Assembly: GCF_003254665.1 (NCBI RefSeq)
Contig: NZ_QHGY01000001.1
Coordinates: 62,001 to 126,000, forward strand
DNA from: Billgrantia lactosivorans
GTDB lineage: Bacteria > Pseudomonadota > Gammaproteobacteria > Pseudomonadales > Halomonadaceae
Length of the DNA stretch: 64,000 nucleotides
Direction of reading: 5' to 3'
Shown: positions 1-9,255 of the stretch, in pieces
Numbering within the stretch: position 1 is the first letter of the stretch
Layout: every line of letters starts with the position of its first letter
Made by a program: the position numbers and the translations under genes
Notes under the pieces: model-generated
The model's database searches: none
What the model was told of the DNA's origin: nothing
The model's input: the letters and a program-made list of their open reading frames with translations, nothing else

Positions 1-2
1 GC

Positions 3-482
3 GACAGCCCCGGTCCGGCGCTGTTCGTGCAGACCCGCATGGGCTACCGCGGCCGCCCGTTCAGGGTCTACAAGTTCCGCACCATGTACTGCGACCGCAA
101 GGGGCGAGGTTTCACCGAGGGCGAGGATGACCCGCGTATCACGCCCATCGGGCGTGTGCTGCGCAAGTACCGCATCGACGAGCTGCCGCAGCTGTTCAAT
201 GTGTTGAAGGGCGAGATGAGCTTCATCGGACCGCGCCCGGAATCGATGAGCCTTTCCGAGTGGTATGAGAAGGACGTACCGTTCTTCAGCTATCGCCACG
301 TGGTACGCCCCGGGATTTCCGGCTGGGCTCAGGTGGAGCAGGGTTACGCCGCCGAGGTGGATGGCATGATCGAAAAGCTGCAGTACGACTTCTACTACAT
401 CAAGCACTTCTCGCTGTGGATCGACGTGCTGATTACGTTCAAGACGTTGAAAACCATCCTGACCGGACACGGGGCGAGATGA
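3..482 (+). CDS. Bacterial sugar transferase (undecaprenyl-phosphate hexose-1-phosphate transferase type), 3' part
   Basis: The reading frame is open from the first bases of the window, so the 5' end lies outside; about 159 residues are visible. The segments SPGPALFVQTRMG, FRVYKFRTM, KYRIDELPQLFNVLKGEMS and IGPRPE are the hallmark motifs of the bacterial sugar transferase family (WcaJ/WbaP C-terminal catalytic domain), which moves a sugar-1-phosphate onto undecaprenyl phosphate at the inner membrane to start exopolysaccharide or O-antigen repeat synthesis. The end of the protein (PGISGWAQV, DFYYIKHFSLWIDVLI) is also typical, so the C-terminus is complete. The O-antigen ligase-like gene downstream fits a polysaccharide locus. 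Sugar specificity cannot be read from this part. Confidence 0.92.
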   Translation, partial: DSPGPALFVQTRMGYRGRPFRVYKFRTMYCDRKGRGFTEGEDDPRITPIGRVLRKYRIDELPQLFNVLKGEMSFIGPRPESMSLSEWYEKDVPFFSYRHVVRPGISGWAQVEQGYAAEVDGMIEKLQYDFYYIKHFSLWIDVLITFKTLKTILTGHGAR

Positions 483-513
483 GCCGTTGAAACTGGCCAC
501 AATGATATACTCG

Positions 514-539
514 CGCGGGCGCCCGGTTGGGCGCCCGCG
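514..539. terminator. GC-rich hairpin after the sugar transferase
   Basis: An 11-bp perfect stem (CGCGGGCGCCC paired with GGGCGCCCGCG) encloses a GGTT loop about 30 nt after the transferase stop codon. No T-run follows, so it is a weak terminator or an mRNA-stabilising hairpin rather than a textbook intrinsic terminator. Confidence 0.4.
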
Positions 540-581
540 GCGTTTGAGGGGCCGCCGTTTCCAGTGCCTTCGCTCTAGCTC

Positions 582-1850
582 ATGCTCAGGATGGTCATGA
601 ACCGTTTTTTCGCACCCCCCGTTGCCGTGGGGCTGAACCTCGCTGCGCTTTTCCTGATCCTGGCGGTACTGATCGCCACGCCCATTCGCAGCCAGATCTT
701 CGCCGCGCTGCTGATGCTCTATGCCATCGGCTACCTCATCGCAAACCGTGCCACCTTGCGAATCACGCGCTTCGATTGGGCGGTGGTGGGGCTGCTCACC
801 CTGTATCTGCTTTCGCATCTGCCGGTGTTCGTGTTGAGTGGCTACAGTTCGCGCTATCTCTCGCCGGGGTTTCACATGCTGGCCATGGTGCCGATCTACC
901 TGATGCTGCGACACCTGGTCGGTCCGCTGGAGCTGCCACGCTTTCGCCATTGGCTGGAGTGGGGGGTGATCGTCGGTAACCTGGGGGCGTTCGTGCTGGG
1001 CATGTATCAATTGGCCTGGCTGGGCGAACGGCGCATCGAAGGCTTCCTGTTCAGCATCAATTTCGGCTATCTCTCCTGTGCCATGGGGTTCCTGGCGCTT
1101 GCGCTGGTGCGGGGTTCCGCACGCAAGGGCTGGTTGCTGGCGGCGGGCATCGCGGTGTTGATCGCCTGTGTGATGACACTGTCACGGGGCGCGATACTGG
1201 CCATCCCGGTGCTGCTGGTGCTGCTGCTGGCGTTGAACGTGGATCGGCTGGGCTGGAAATTGCCGGTGGGCGTGGTGGCGAGTCTGGTGGGGCTGTCGCT
1301 GCTGGCCTATGGCACGGTGGCGGCCATCCAGGAGCGGGTGCACTACAGCATCGAAGAGGTCGTCAACCTGGCCCAGGGCAACGTGGGCGCGGCCGTTTCC
1401 AGTGGCGGGCGGCTGCAGCTCTGGAAGGCCGCTTCGCATGCCTTCGCGGAGCGCCCCTTGGTCGGGCTGACCTATGACGAGCGCGAAGCGCAGATCGACG
1501 CACTGATCGAACAGGGCGAACTGACAAAGTGGGTAGGGAAAGTCAGCCGGGGCCATGCCCACAGCCAGTATTTCGAGATGGCGGCCACCGGCGGGGTGCT
1601 GGGGCTGATCGCGCTGGTCGGCTTCCTGGTGGTGCCGGGCGTCTACCAGCTGCGCCTCTACCTGCGGGATCGCTCCAATGACTACGCGCTTACCGCGGTG
1701 TTATTCACCAGCGGCTTCGCTATCTACTCATTGACTGAAGTGGCTATCGACCATGAACTGATGGTCACGTTCTATGCCTACATGCAGGTGACGTTGCTGG
1801 TGCTGGCCGTTCAGCATTCACGCGTCGGCTTGGGGCGGCATGCGCAATAG
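582..1850 (+). CDS. O-antigen ligase / Wzy-type polymerase family membrane protein
   Basis: This protein of 422 residues is almost entirely hydrophobic helices (roughly 10-12 membrane segments) with one larger periplasmic loop in the second half, the layout of the O-antigen ligase (WaaL/Wzy_C) family. The loop has the usual signatures: SSGGRLQLWKAA followed by FAERPLVGLTYDE, then RGHAHSQYFEMAATGGVLGL, where the His-rich stretch corresponds to the catalytic region of ligases. Family members join undecaprenyl-linked glycan to lipid A core or polymerise repeat units in the inner membrane. A second in-frame ATG at 597 is an alternative start. The sugar transferase upstream and the core kinase downstream support a role in LPS or exopolysaccharide; ligase versus polymerase cannot be decided. 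Confidence 0.85.
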   Translation: MLRMVMNRFFAPPVAVGLNLAALFLILAVLIATPIRSQIFAALLMLYAIGYLIANRATLRITRFDWAVVGLLTLYLLSHLPVFVLSGYSSRYLSPGFHMLAMVPIYLMLRHLVGPLELPRFRHWLEWGVIVGNLGAFVLGMYQLAWLGERRIEGFLFSINFGYLSCAMGFLALALVRGSARKGWLLAAGIAVLIACVMTLSRGAILAIPVLLVLLLALNVDRLGWKLPVGVVASLVGLSLLAYGTVAAIQERVHYSIEEVVNLAQGNVGAAVSSGGRLQLWKAASHAFAERPLVGLTYDEREAQIDALIEQGELTKWVGKVSRGHAHSQYFEMAATGGVLGLIALVGFLVVPGVYQLRLYLRDRSNDYALTAVLFTSGFAIYSLTEVAIDHELMVTFYAYMQVTLLVLAVQHSRVGLGRHAQ

Positions 1851-1872
1851 GAGCGTAGCCTGAAGCGTGGAC

Positions 1873-3201
1873 TCAACTGGCCAGTGCTTCGATGACGTTC
1901 TGCAGCGCCCGTTTTCCCTGGGCGCTGCCTTTATGCCGGTTCCACCAGAGTTGATGCACGGCTCTCACTCGCATGGTGGCGCGCCGAATACCCAGGGTCT
2001 GCGCCATCGCCAGCCGGTGCAGGCCCTTGTTGGTCTTGACCACCTCGCCATGCCGGTCGATGGCGATCCCGAGTGGATCCTTTCCCATGCCGGATTTGAA
2101 ACCGAAACAGCTCATGTCTTCCATGTAGAGCAGATAGCGTTCCAGATAGCCGATAACGCGTGATTCCGTGTCGAGCAGGATGCCCTGGTGGTGTAAACGC
2201 AGCGGTTTACCCTGCTCGATACGATGCATCAGGTTTTGATAAGCGGTGCTGGCTGTCGGATCGAGCCGGTGAGCCCATATATCCTCGATGAAGCGCTGCC
2301 GCGGGGTTTCGGCAAGCTCCGGTGTCTTCAGGTCCCAGTCACTAGGCCAGATAAAGAGATTGGAAACCTTCCGGCGTTGGGTGCGATTCGGAAACGAGGC
2401 GGGGTAGTCGAGGCCTCGACGCAGTGTTGATGGGTCGATTTCGAGGTTCAACCGGCTGCCGAGGTACGCTTCGACGCTTCGCCGTGGCAGGCCTTGGTTT
2501 TCCAGCTGCGCGCCCCCGGGCTTGTTGTCGAGCCAGCGCTCGAACCAGAGGTCTTCGAATGGGCGCCCCAGCCTGCGCTTGAAGCCTTCCTTCAGGCGAA
2601 AGGCAACCCGGGAACGCAGCATGCGGTAGCGCAGCGCCGGGTCGTACAGCGGCGGGTAGACTCGCTCCCCGGTTGGCGTCAGTGGCGCGTTGCGCTGCTC
2701 GATTTCCGCCCTGACGAGATCGTTCAGCTCGTGCAGGAGCTGCTGGGAAGGGGCCATGTCGGGCTGCTGATGCGACATCGCCAGTAGCCTTGAACCGCTG
2801 AATAGTGCCGGGCGCGGCCCGGTGGGCGAATCGACGGTGGCGGTGTCTTCGGCCGCCATCACGCTGACATGCTGCCGAATTGCCAGCTGGGTGCCATGCA
2901 GAGCCAGGAGCTGGTTATGTAGCCGGCTGGCGAATATGCTGTACAGCCATTGGCTGGGTGCCGTATCGCTATCCAGCATGGAAAGATTGCGCCAGGCCAG
3001 CAGCAGGGTATCGCGGCACACCGCTTCGCGGTGCCTGGGCTGTTCGAGAAATCTTGCTGCCACGCCGAGCAGGCGCGGCAAGCAGGGTTTTAACTGCCGC
3101 CCGAAGACGGCAGTATCCTTATCGTGACAGCTGGAGAGGCCGTCACTTGATAGCCCATCGACGCTGGCTGGCGTGGTGGAGATCTTGTCGTTGCTGGCCA
3201 C
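1873..3201 (-). CDS. Unrecognised protein with ECF-sigma-like N-terminal segment and ParB-like C-terminal segment
   Basis: A 442-residue soluble protein on the opposite strand to its neighbours. Residues about 47-95 (EAVCRDTLLLAWRN, then SQWLYSIFASRLHNQL) resemble region 2 of ECF sigma factors. The C-terminal part (GIAIDRHGEVV, GLHRLAMAQTLGI, then MRVRAVHQLWW) resembles the ParB-like fold seen in small proteins of polysaccharide loci, where a D-x-x-G strand precedes a G-x-HRL-x-x-A motif. The middle is rich in Arg and aromatic residues and I recognise nothing in it. The start at 3201 is GTG and no clear ribosome-binding site precedes it, so the true start may be further in. Neighbouring genes concern LPS, which suggests a role in cell-surface glycan, but the function is unknown. 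Confidence 0.6.
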   Translation of the reverse strand: MASNDKISTTPASVDGLSSDGLSSCHDKDTAVFGRQLKPCLPRLLGVAARFLEQPRHREAVCRDTLLLAWRNLSMLDSDTAPSQWLYSIFASRLHNQLLALHGTQLAIRQHVSVMAAEDTATVDSPTGPRPALFSGSRLLAMSHQQPDMAPSQQLLHELNDLVRAEIEQRNAPLTPTGERVYPPLYDPALRYRMLRSRVAFRLKEGFKRRLGRPFEDLWFERWLDNKPGGAQLENQGLPRRSVEAYLGSRLNLEIDPSTLRRGLDYPASFPNRTQRRKVSNLFIWPSDWDLKTPELAETPRQRFIEDIWAHRLDPTASTAYQNLMHRIEQGKPLRLHHQGILLDTESRVIGYLERYLLYMEDMSCFGFKSGMGKDPLGIAIDRHGEVVKTNKGLHRLAMAQTLGIRRATMRVRAVHQLWWNRHKGSAQGKRALQNVIEALAS

Positions 3202-3233
3202 GGCGGATCTCGAAAAGGAAAGGAAAAGCGGGC

Positions 3234-3262
3234 ATTCTATAGCAGCGAATCATTGCTGTCTT
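3234..3262 (-). promoter_or_regulatory. Sigma-70-like promoter for the minus-strand gene
   Basis: On the minus strand AAGACA and TAGAAT are separated by exactly 17 bp, with the -10 element about 33 bp before the GTG start at 3201. It lies in a 306-bp divergent gap (3202-3507). The rest of that gap holds a TATACCTATAAC stretch near 3309-3320 without a matching -35 element and a short T-run; I see no gene in it. Confidence 0.45.
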
Positions 3263-3507
3263 GATCGACTAGCCCGAGTATCGCATGCGCCGCAGCTCTG
3301 CGGGCCGCTATACCTATAACAAAGTTTTTTTAAGCAGGGGGGGAGCGTTGCCTCGAGGTCAGGCGGGCAGGCGGGTTCCGCTCGTGTGCAAAGGCGTGCC
3401 CAGCGGCCGTTGCCTGGCGTCAAGGGGACGGAACAAGTAGAAGCCGAACGCATCACTGGCCCATGCAGGCCGTAACGGAGTAGCGAGAGTATGACCGGGA
3501 GCGTCGA

Positions 3508-4215
3508 GTGAAGATCGTGGCCGTCGAGATTGCCGGCCGCAGGCGGAGTTATCTGCTGTTCGAGAGCGGAAACATGCGTGTGCCCCTGACGTTGGCCAAG
3601 GATGATCGTTCTCGCCTGATGGAAGAAATGGCCAGTAGCGAATTTTTCTTCGACAAGTCGACAGGGGTGCTGGCCAAGGTCAAGCGTGACAAGTATCGCT
3701 GGCAGCAGCGGCCGCTGAGGTGGTTTCTGCGAGACTTCGTCGACAAGCGGTTCTTCTGGCAGTTCGAGGCCCGCAAGGAAGTGCGCAGCAAGAAGATCGT
3801 TCAGCAGGCCGGGCTGCGCACGCCGCGCTGCCTGGCCTGGGGCATCTCGCTCAACCCGTTCAACCAGCAGGGGTCTCTGCTGTTGATCGAGCACGTCGAC
3901 GGTGTTATGACCGGCGAGCAATATTTCGAGGGGCTGAGCGAACCTCACCGTGAACGTTTCCTGGCCAGGCTTTGCGACGATCTGATCAAGCTGGCAGCGG
4001 CTGGCTATGTTCATCGCGACTTGCACATGAACAACTTCCTGTGCACGCCCCATGGCGACATCATCTGGATCGATACTCATGTCAAGCCGCTGCCGCTGAA
4101 CGAGCGTGCTCGTTGGCGGGTGCTCTATCGTTCGATCAGCCAGCACCACCTGCTGGACGTCCACTATCGCGAATCATTGCATCTCTACCTGAAACAACGC
4201 TGGCGCTCGGTCTAG
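3508..4215 (+). CDS. Lipopolysaccharide core heptose/Kdo kinase family protein (WaaP/InaA type)
   Basis: A 235-residue protein kinase-like enzyme. HRDLHMNN at residues 169-176 is the catalytic loop (Asp171 the likely base) and IWIDTH around Asp189 replaces the DFG metal-binding site, as in the WaaP/RfaY/InaA kinases that phosphorylate sugars of the LPS inner core on the cytoplasmic side. The N-terminal half carries the KVKRDKYRWQQRPLRWF stretch, typical of these kinases, and an ATP-lobe segment (LLLIEHVDGVM). Translation starts at GTG 3508, preceded by GGGAG at 3497-3501 with good spacing. The LPS assembly genes upstream agree with this role. The exact sugar target is not determined. Confidence 0.85.
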   Translation: MKIVAVEIAGRRRSYLLFESGNMRVPLTLAKDDRSRLMEEMASSEFFFDKSTGVLAKVKRDKYRWQQRPLRWFLRDFVDKRFFWQFEARKEVRSKKIVQQAGLRTPRCLAWGISLNPFNQQGSLLLIEHVDGVMTGEQYFEGLSEPHRERFLARLCDDLIKLAAAGYVHRDLHMNNFLCTPHGDIIWIDTHVKPLPLNERARWRVLYRSISQHHLLDVHYRESLHLYLKQRWRSV

Positions 4216-4260
4216 CGGCCAGGCCACTTGCGGTGGCGTGTTGCCCTGGGCCAATATGGC

Positions 4261-4281
4261 GGTGCCGCCGGTGGCGGCACC
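4261..4281. terminator. Hairpin downstream of the LPS kinase
   Basis: A perfect 9-bp stem (GGTGCCGCC / GGCGGCACC) with a 3-nt loop lies 45 nt after the kinase stop and 24 nt before the next start codon. No T-tract follows, so it is a possible but non-canonical terminator. Confidence 0.4.
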
Positions 4282-4304
4282 CCCTGGCCATCAATCGAGA
4301 CCCC

Positions 4305-5324
4305 ATGCTGCTCCTCGTTGCGTTCGCGACTCTCTCCATTGCCGTATCCTTCCTCTGCTCGCTGCTTGAAGCGGCACTTCTCTCCATGACCCCCAGCTAT
4401 GTGGCGCAGGTGAAGGATACCCGCCCCAGGCTGCACGAGCGGCTCAACCGGCTGAAGCGCAACATCGACCAGCCGCTGGCGGCAATCCTGACGCTCAATA
4501 CCGTTGCCCACACGGTGGGGGCCACCGGGGTCGGTGCCCAGGTCGCCGTGGTGTTCGGCGAAGCCTGGCTGGGTGTCGCCTCGGCGGTGATGACGCTGCT
4601 GATCCTCTTCGTTTCCGAGATCGTTCCCAAGACCATCGGTGCCACCTACTGGCGGCAGCTCTCCGGGCTGATGGCCCCCACGCTCGAGGGGATGATATGG
4701 CTACTCAAGCCGTTCATCTGGCTCTCCGAGCGAATCACCCGGCGCATCGGCAAGGATGCCCACGACACCGACATGCGGGGCGAGATCAAGGCGCTGGCGC
4801 AGATCGGCCAGGAGGCGGAGGCGCTCGACCCCGAGGAGACGCGGGTCATCATCAACATCCTCAACCTGCACGATATTCCGGTGCAGAGCGTGATGACCCC
4901 GCGCACCGTGTCGGTCACCATCAAGGCCGGCATGACGGTGGAGGAGTTCGATCGTGAGCTGGGGCGCTCGCCCTTCACGCGGTTCCCGGTGATGGACGGC
5001 GGCGAGCAGGCGCTGGGCTACGTGCACAAGGCGGACACCTACCATGCCGAGGGCAATGTCGACCTCAAGACGCTGATGCATCCGGTCAAGACGGTGCTCG
5101 CCGACGACAACGTCGAGCAGGTGTTCACCACCATGGTGCTGGATCGCCAGCACCTCTGCGTGGTGTATGACGACCTCGGCACCTGGGTCGGCATCATCAC
5201 CCTGGAGGACATCATCGAGACCATCCTCGGCCAGGATATCGTCGACGAGACCGACAACGTCGCCAACCTGCGCAAGTACGCGCGCCAGCGCTGGACGAAA
5301 ACCCTCAAGAAGGTTAAGGAATAA
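4305..5324 (+). CDS. CNNM transmembrane and CBS-pair protein (hemolysin C / CorB-like family)
   Basis: A 339-residue inner-membrane protein. Residues 1 to about 175 form a CNNM/DUF21 domain with three to four helices, including the conserved ILTLNTVAHTVGATGVGAQ and SEIVPKTIGA motifs; a pair of CBS domains follows (VQSVMTPRTVSVTI; TRFPVMDGGEQALGYVHKAD; HLCVVYDDLGTWVGIITLED). Family members are implicated in Mg2+/Co2+ efflux or its regulation. The C-terminal CorC_HlyC domain is absent, unlike the next gene. The frame is open further upstream, but ATG 4305 opens directly into the first membrane helix (MLLLVAFATLSIAVSFL) and follows the preceding gene without overlap. Substrate assignment is by family only. 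Confidence 0.88.
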   Translation: MLLLVAFATLSIAVSFLCSLLEAALLSMTPSYVAQVKDTRPRLHERLNRLKRNIDQPLAAILTLNTVAHTVGATGVGAQVAVVFGEAWLGVASAVMTLLILFVSEIVPKTIGATYWRQLSGLMAPTLEGMIWLLKPFIWLSERITRRIGKDAHDTDMRGEIKALAQIGQEAEALDPEETRVIINILNLHDIPVQSVMTPRTVSVTIKAGMTVEEFDRELGRSPFTRFPVMDGGEQALGYVHKADTYHAEGNVDLKTLMHPVKTVLADDNVEQVFTTMVLDRQHLCVVYDDLGTWVGIITLEDIIETILGQDIVDETDNVANLRKYARQRWTKTLKKVKE

Positions 5325-5354
5325 TTCTCCCCCGCCCGCAGGGTGCTGGCTCCC

Positions 5355-6641
5355 ATGCTGCTCGAGATCCTCATCGTCCTGGCCCTGATCGTGTTGAACG
5401 GCCTGCTTGCCATGTCGGAGCTGGCGATCGTCTCCTCGCGGCCGCTACGCCTCAAGGCGCGCGCTGCGGCCGGCTCGCACGGCGCCCGGATCGCCCTGGC
5501 GCTCTCCGAGGACCCGGGGCGGTTCCTGTCGACGGTGCAGATCGGCATCACCCTGGTCGGCGTGCTCTCCGGCGCCTTCTCGGGGGCCACGCTGGGCATC
5601 CGCCTTGCCGAGGTGCTGCCGGCGCTCGGGGTGCCCGCCCGCTTCGCCAATCCGGTGGGGGTCGGCGTGGTCGTGATGGCGATCACCTATCTCTCGCTGA
5701 TCGTCGGCGAGCTCGTGCCCAAGCAGGTCGCGCTGGCCAACCCGGAGGCCGTCGCGGCCCGCGTGGCGCCGGCGATGCGGCTGCTCTCGCGCGTTGCGCT
5801 GCCGCTGGTGTGGCTGCTGGATGGCTCGGGCAAGTTCGTGCTGCTGCTGCTCGGCCACTCGGGCAAGCGCCAGGTGAGCGTCAGCGACGAGGAGATCCGG
5901 ATGCTCATCACCGAGGCGGAGGGCGCCGGCACCATCGAGAAGGGGGAGACCCGCATGATCGCCGGTGTCATGCGCATCGCCGATCGCAGTGCGCGCGGCT
6001 TGATGACGCCGCGCCACGAGGTCGAGATGGCGGACGTCGACGATAGCCATGCCCAGATCGTCGCCCGCTTCCGGCGCTGCGGGCGCTCGCGCCTGCCGCT
6101 GCGCGATGGCGGCCAGGACGACATCGTCGGCGTCGTGCAGAGCCGCGAACTCCTGCATGCCGCGGAGGCGGGCTTCGACCCCCGCTCGCTGGCGCGGCCC
6201 GCGCCGGTGGTACACGATGCGCTGCCGGCCATGCAGGTCATCGAGCAGCTCAAGGCCGCCCCCGCGCAGATGCTGCTCGTCTACGACGAGTACGGCCACT
6301 TCGAGGGCATCATCACCCCGATGGATATCCTGGGGGCGATCACCGGCGGGTTCGACGACACGGAGGCGGACGAACCCAAGCTGATCGAGCGTGCGGACGG
6401 CTCGTTGCTCGTCGCCGGCTGGATGCCCGTCGACGAGTTCGCCGACCACCTCGACCTCACGCTGGACGAGAGCCACGACTACGAGACCGTGGCCGGCCTC
6501 GTCTTGCACTTGGCGGCGGAGCTGCCCAAGGTGGGCCAGCACGTCGTCATCGGCGATTGGCGGATCGAGGTCGTCGACATGGATGGCCGGCGCATCGACA
6601 AGCTGCTGGTGCAGAGGCTGCCTGCCGCGCCGTCGAGCTGA
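5355..6641 (+). CDS. CNNM / CBS / CorC_HlyC-domain membrane protein
   Basis: A 428-residue protein of the same superfamily as its neighbour but with the full domain set: N-terminal CNNM membrane domain (NGLLAMSELAIVSSR; QIGITLVGVLSGAFSGATLG; GELVPKQVALANPE), two CBS domains (RGLMTPRHEVEMADVD; LVYDEYGHFEGIITPMDIL) and a C-terminal CorC_HlyC domain (VAGWMPVDEFADHL; VAGLVLHLAAELPKVGQHV). Members are linked to divalent cation homeostasis. Start chosen at ATG 5355; GTG 5343 is an in-frame alternative that adds four residues. Only 30 bp separate it from the upstream paralogue, so the two are probably co-transcribed. Confidence 0.88.
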   Translation: MLLEILIVLALIVLNGLLAMSELAIVSSRPLRLKARAAAGSHGARIALALSEDPGRFLSTVQIGITLVGVLSGAFSGATLGIRLAEVLPALGVPARFANPVGVGVVVMAITYLSLIVGELVPKQVALANPEAVAARVAPAMRLLSRVALPLVWLLDGSGKFVLLLLGHSGKRQVSVSDEEIRMLITEAEGAGTIEKGETRMIAGVMRIADRSARGLMTPRHEVEMADVDDSHAQIVARFRRCGRSRLPLRDGGQDDIVGVVQSRELLHAAEAGFDPRSLARPAPVVHDALPAMQVIEQLKAAPAQMLLVYDEYGHFEGIITPMDILGAITGGFDDTEADEPKLIERADGSLLVAGWMPVDEFADHLDLTLDESHDYETVAGLVLHLAAELPKVGQHVVIGDWRIEVVDMDGRRIDKLLVQRLPAAPSS

Positions 6642-6669
6642 CCCGGCGCGGCGCTTCTACAACCCGGCG

Positions 6670-7449
<780 letters not shown>

Positions 7450-7499
7450 TCGTGAGTTCCTGGCTAAACATCGCTTTCATCTCGAGAATTACGCTGATT

Positions 7500-7829
7500 C
7501 TACGCTGATTCCGAGGAGGACTCAGTTGACGCCAATGCCTTCTGCAGCAGCGCGGGCTGGCGCGGCAGCAGCCCGACCCTCAGGCCAAGCGGCCGGAACA
7601 CCCGGTTCATGACTGCCAGCGAGACGTTGCCCTTGCCCTGCTCCATGTCCGACAGGGTGCGCCGGCTGACGCCGACCAGCTCGGCGTAAGCCTGCTGCGA
7701 AAGGCCCAGCGTATGGCGGCGCAACCGGCGCAGCGCTTCACCTTCCTCGATGGCACCTTCCGCCAGCTCCCGAACGACGGCCAGCAGCGCCTGCTCACGC
7801 GCCTCCGGCGATAGCGTGCGCTTTTTCAT
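7500..7829 (-). CDS. hipB: HipB-like XRE-family antitoxin/repressor
   Basis: A 109-residue protein with one helix-turn-helix of the XRE (Cro/CI) type: LGLSQQAYAELVGVSRRTLSDMEQGKGNVSLAVMNRV in the middle (read as two pieces, the recognition helix being SRRTLSDMEQGK). It probably binds DNA as a dimer and neutralises the HipA-like kinase. The frame extends further upstream, but ATG 7829 (MKKRTLSPEAR) is preferred because it lies 13 bp after the toxin stop codon. The C-terminal tail (QKALASTESSSESA) is Ser/Glu rich, as expected for a flexible, protease-sensitive antitoxin end. Gene order is toxin first, the reverse of E. coli hipBA. Confidence 0.8.
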   Translation of the reverse strand: MKKRTLSPEAREQALLAVVRELAEGAIEEGEALRRLRRHTLGLSQQAYAELVGVSRRTLSDMEQGKGNVSLAVMNRVFRPLGLRVGLLPRQPALLQKALASTESSSESA

Positions 7830-7842
7830 GACAGCTCTCCGT

Positions 7843-9189
7843 TCACAGCAACCCCCAGCGTGCCAGTCGCGTTTCCAGCGAGCCCAGGCCGACGGCGGGC
7901 ATGTCGAGTATGCGCTTCGGCACACCACGCTCCGCCAGGCGATCGCGCAGCCCGATGAGTCGGGAGGCGGTGGTACGCAGGGCCGTCAGTGTGCGCTCCG
8001 ACGGCGCGAGGTGATCCAGGGCCTGGGCGATGGCGATCCAGTCGAACTCGCCCCCCTCCTCGAAAGGCGAGCCCCAGCGCGTGGTGCGGGTGACGCCTTC
8101 GGGGTCGGCCTTCATCGGAGCGAAATCGTACACCGGGGCATGCCAGATGCCTTCGGGGCGCTTGATGAGTGCCGCGTTGCGACCATGATTGTCGGAGTTG
8201 CCGAAGGCCACGTTGAGCAGGTCGCGCTTGACCCATTCGATGACGAACTCGGCACGGTCGAAGGGTTCGGCGCTTTCCACAACGCGATATTGACGCTCGA
8301 GCCGGGCGACGAGCATCTCCAGAACGCTGACGTGTTCGAGCAGCGTGCCCGGAGCGGCGCCGAACAGGGCATAGATCGATTCGAGCCCATGCCGTACGAG
8401 CCCCGTCGAGCGCATTTCCACATCGAAGCGCGGCAGCCAGAGGGAAGGGTAGCGCTGACCCTCGATCAGCCGCATGCGAGAAACATCGATGGTCTCGATG
8501 CCAAGCGCATGCAGTTCCCGATAGTAGTGGTACTCGGCGCGCAGGATGTCGCAGTCGTCGGGGCTGCGCCGCCCGCGGGGGAACTTGACCAGGTAGTGGT
8601 CGTCCGTATTGGCGGGGTCGTCCTGCCAGGTGTCGATCCAGATTCTGTCTCGTCCATCGCAGCGCACCAGCAGCTTGGGGGCTTCGCCTCCCGCCCCGGT
8701 GGCACCCCCACTGGCCGCCCCCATCTGCTGGGCATACTCGAGGAAGTCGGTGTGTCGCTCCACCACGTCATCGAGCGTGAAGCGATGCTGCTCCAGCCGC
8801 GAGCCTGGCTGGCGCTCCGGCACGGCTTCCCTGATGCGCAAATTGCCCACCGGGGCGATGGTCCCGTGGCGCAGCAGCTCACTGTCCTGTTCGCCTGCCG
8901 ACAATGCCTGGATCCCCAGGTGCGCGACCCAATACCGGCGACTGGCGCCGGCGGGCATGATGTCTTCGAGGAACCCGAACCAATGTGGAGCCTCGTGGGT
9001 GAGCATCAGTTCCACGGGGAGCGTCAGGCTGCAGGCGTGCTCGTCGTCCCGCGACAGCCACTCCAGGGCATACGCCTGGCCATAGCTCAGCCGCGCAGGG
9101 CCGTGGGTGCCGCGCGCCGGCTGCGGAATGGTCAAGGTGGCGGCATCGTGCCAGCGTTGGTCCAGGTAGATCTGTATGGTGAGCTGCAT
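7843..9189 (-). CDS. hipA: HipA-family Ser/Thr kinase toxin
   Basis: A 448-residue kinase of the HipA family. Visible motifs are the Gly-rich ATP loop GGEAPKLLV (from residue 167), VKFP (201-204) carrying the ATP-contacting Lys, the catalytic loop GNSDNHGRN (330-338, Asp333 and Asn338) and YDFAPM (354-359, Asp355 for Mg2+). HipA kinases phosphorylate targets such as glutamyl-tRNA synthetase and arrest growth until the antitoxin binds. The N-terminal region (PVELMLTHEAPHWFGFLEDI) matches the HipA N-terminal subdomain only loosely, and an Ala/Gly-rich insert (GAASGGATGAGG) lies directly before the ATP loop. The HipB-like gene follows after 13 bp. The target is not predictable. Confidence 0.85.
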   Translation of the reverse strand: MQLTIQIYLDQRWHDAATLTIPQPARGTHGPARLSYGQAYALEWLSRDDEHACSLTLPVELMLTHEAPHWFGFLEDIMPAGASRRYWVAHLGIQALSAGEQDSELLRHGTIAPVGNLRIREAVPERQPGSRLEQHRFTLDDVVERHTDFLEYAQQMGAASGGATGAGGEAPKLLVRCDGRDRIWIDTWQDDPANTDDHYLVKFPRGRRSPDDCDILRAEYHYYRELHALGIETIDVSRMRLIEGQRYPSLWLPRFDVEMRSTGLVRHGLESIYALFGAAPGTLLEHVSVLEMLVARLERQYRVVESAEPFDRAEFVIEWVKRDLLNVAFGNSDNHGRNAALIKRPEGIWHAPVYDFAPMKADPEGVTRTTRWGSPFEEGGEFDWIAIAQALDHLAPSERTLTALRTTASRLIGLRDRLAERGVPKRILDMPAVGLGSLETRLARWGLL

Positions 9190-9255
9190 GTGCGAGGCTT
9201 ATTGTGCATGATTACGCTCAATTGTAGCCGGGGTTCCAAATAATGTGTATTTGGT

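Noticed and set aside
3250-4164. 304-codon minus-strand frame over the LPS kinase
   Set aside because: It overlaps the kinase, which has intact catalytic motifs and a good ribosome-binding site; the reverse product has no recognisable feature.
3972-4304. Upstream extension of the first CNNM-domain gene
   Set aside because: The added residues overlap the kinase gene and resemble no part of the family; the membrane domain begins at ATG 4305.
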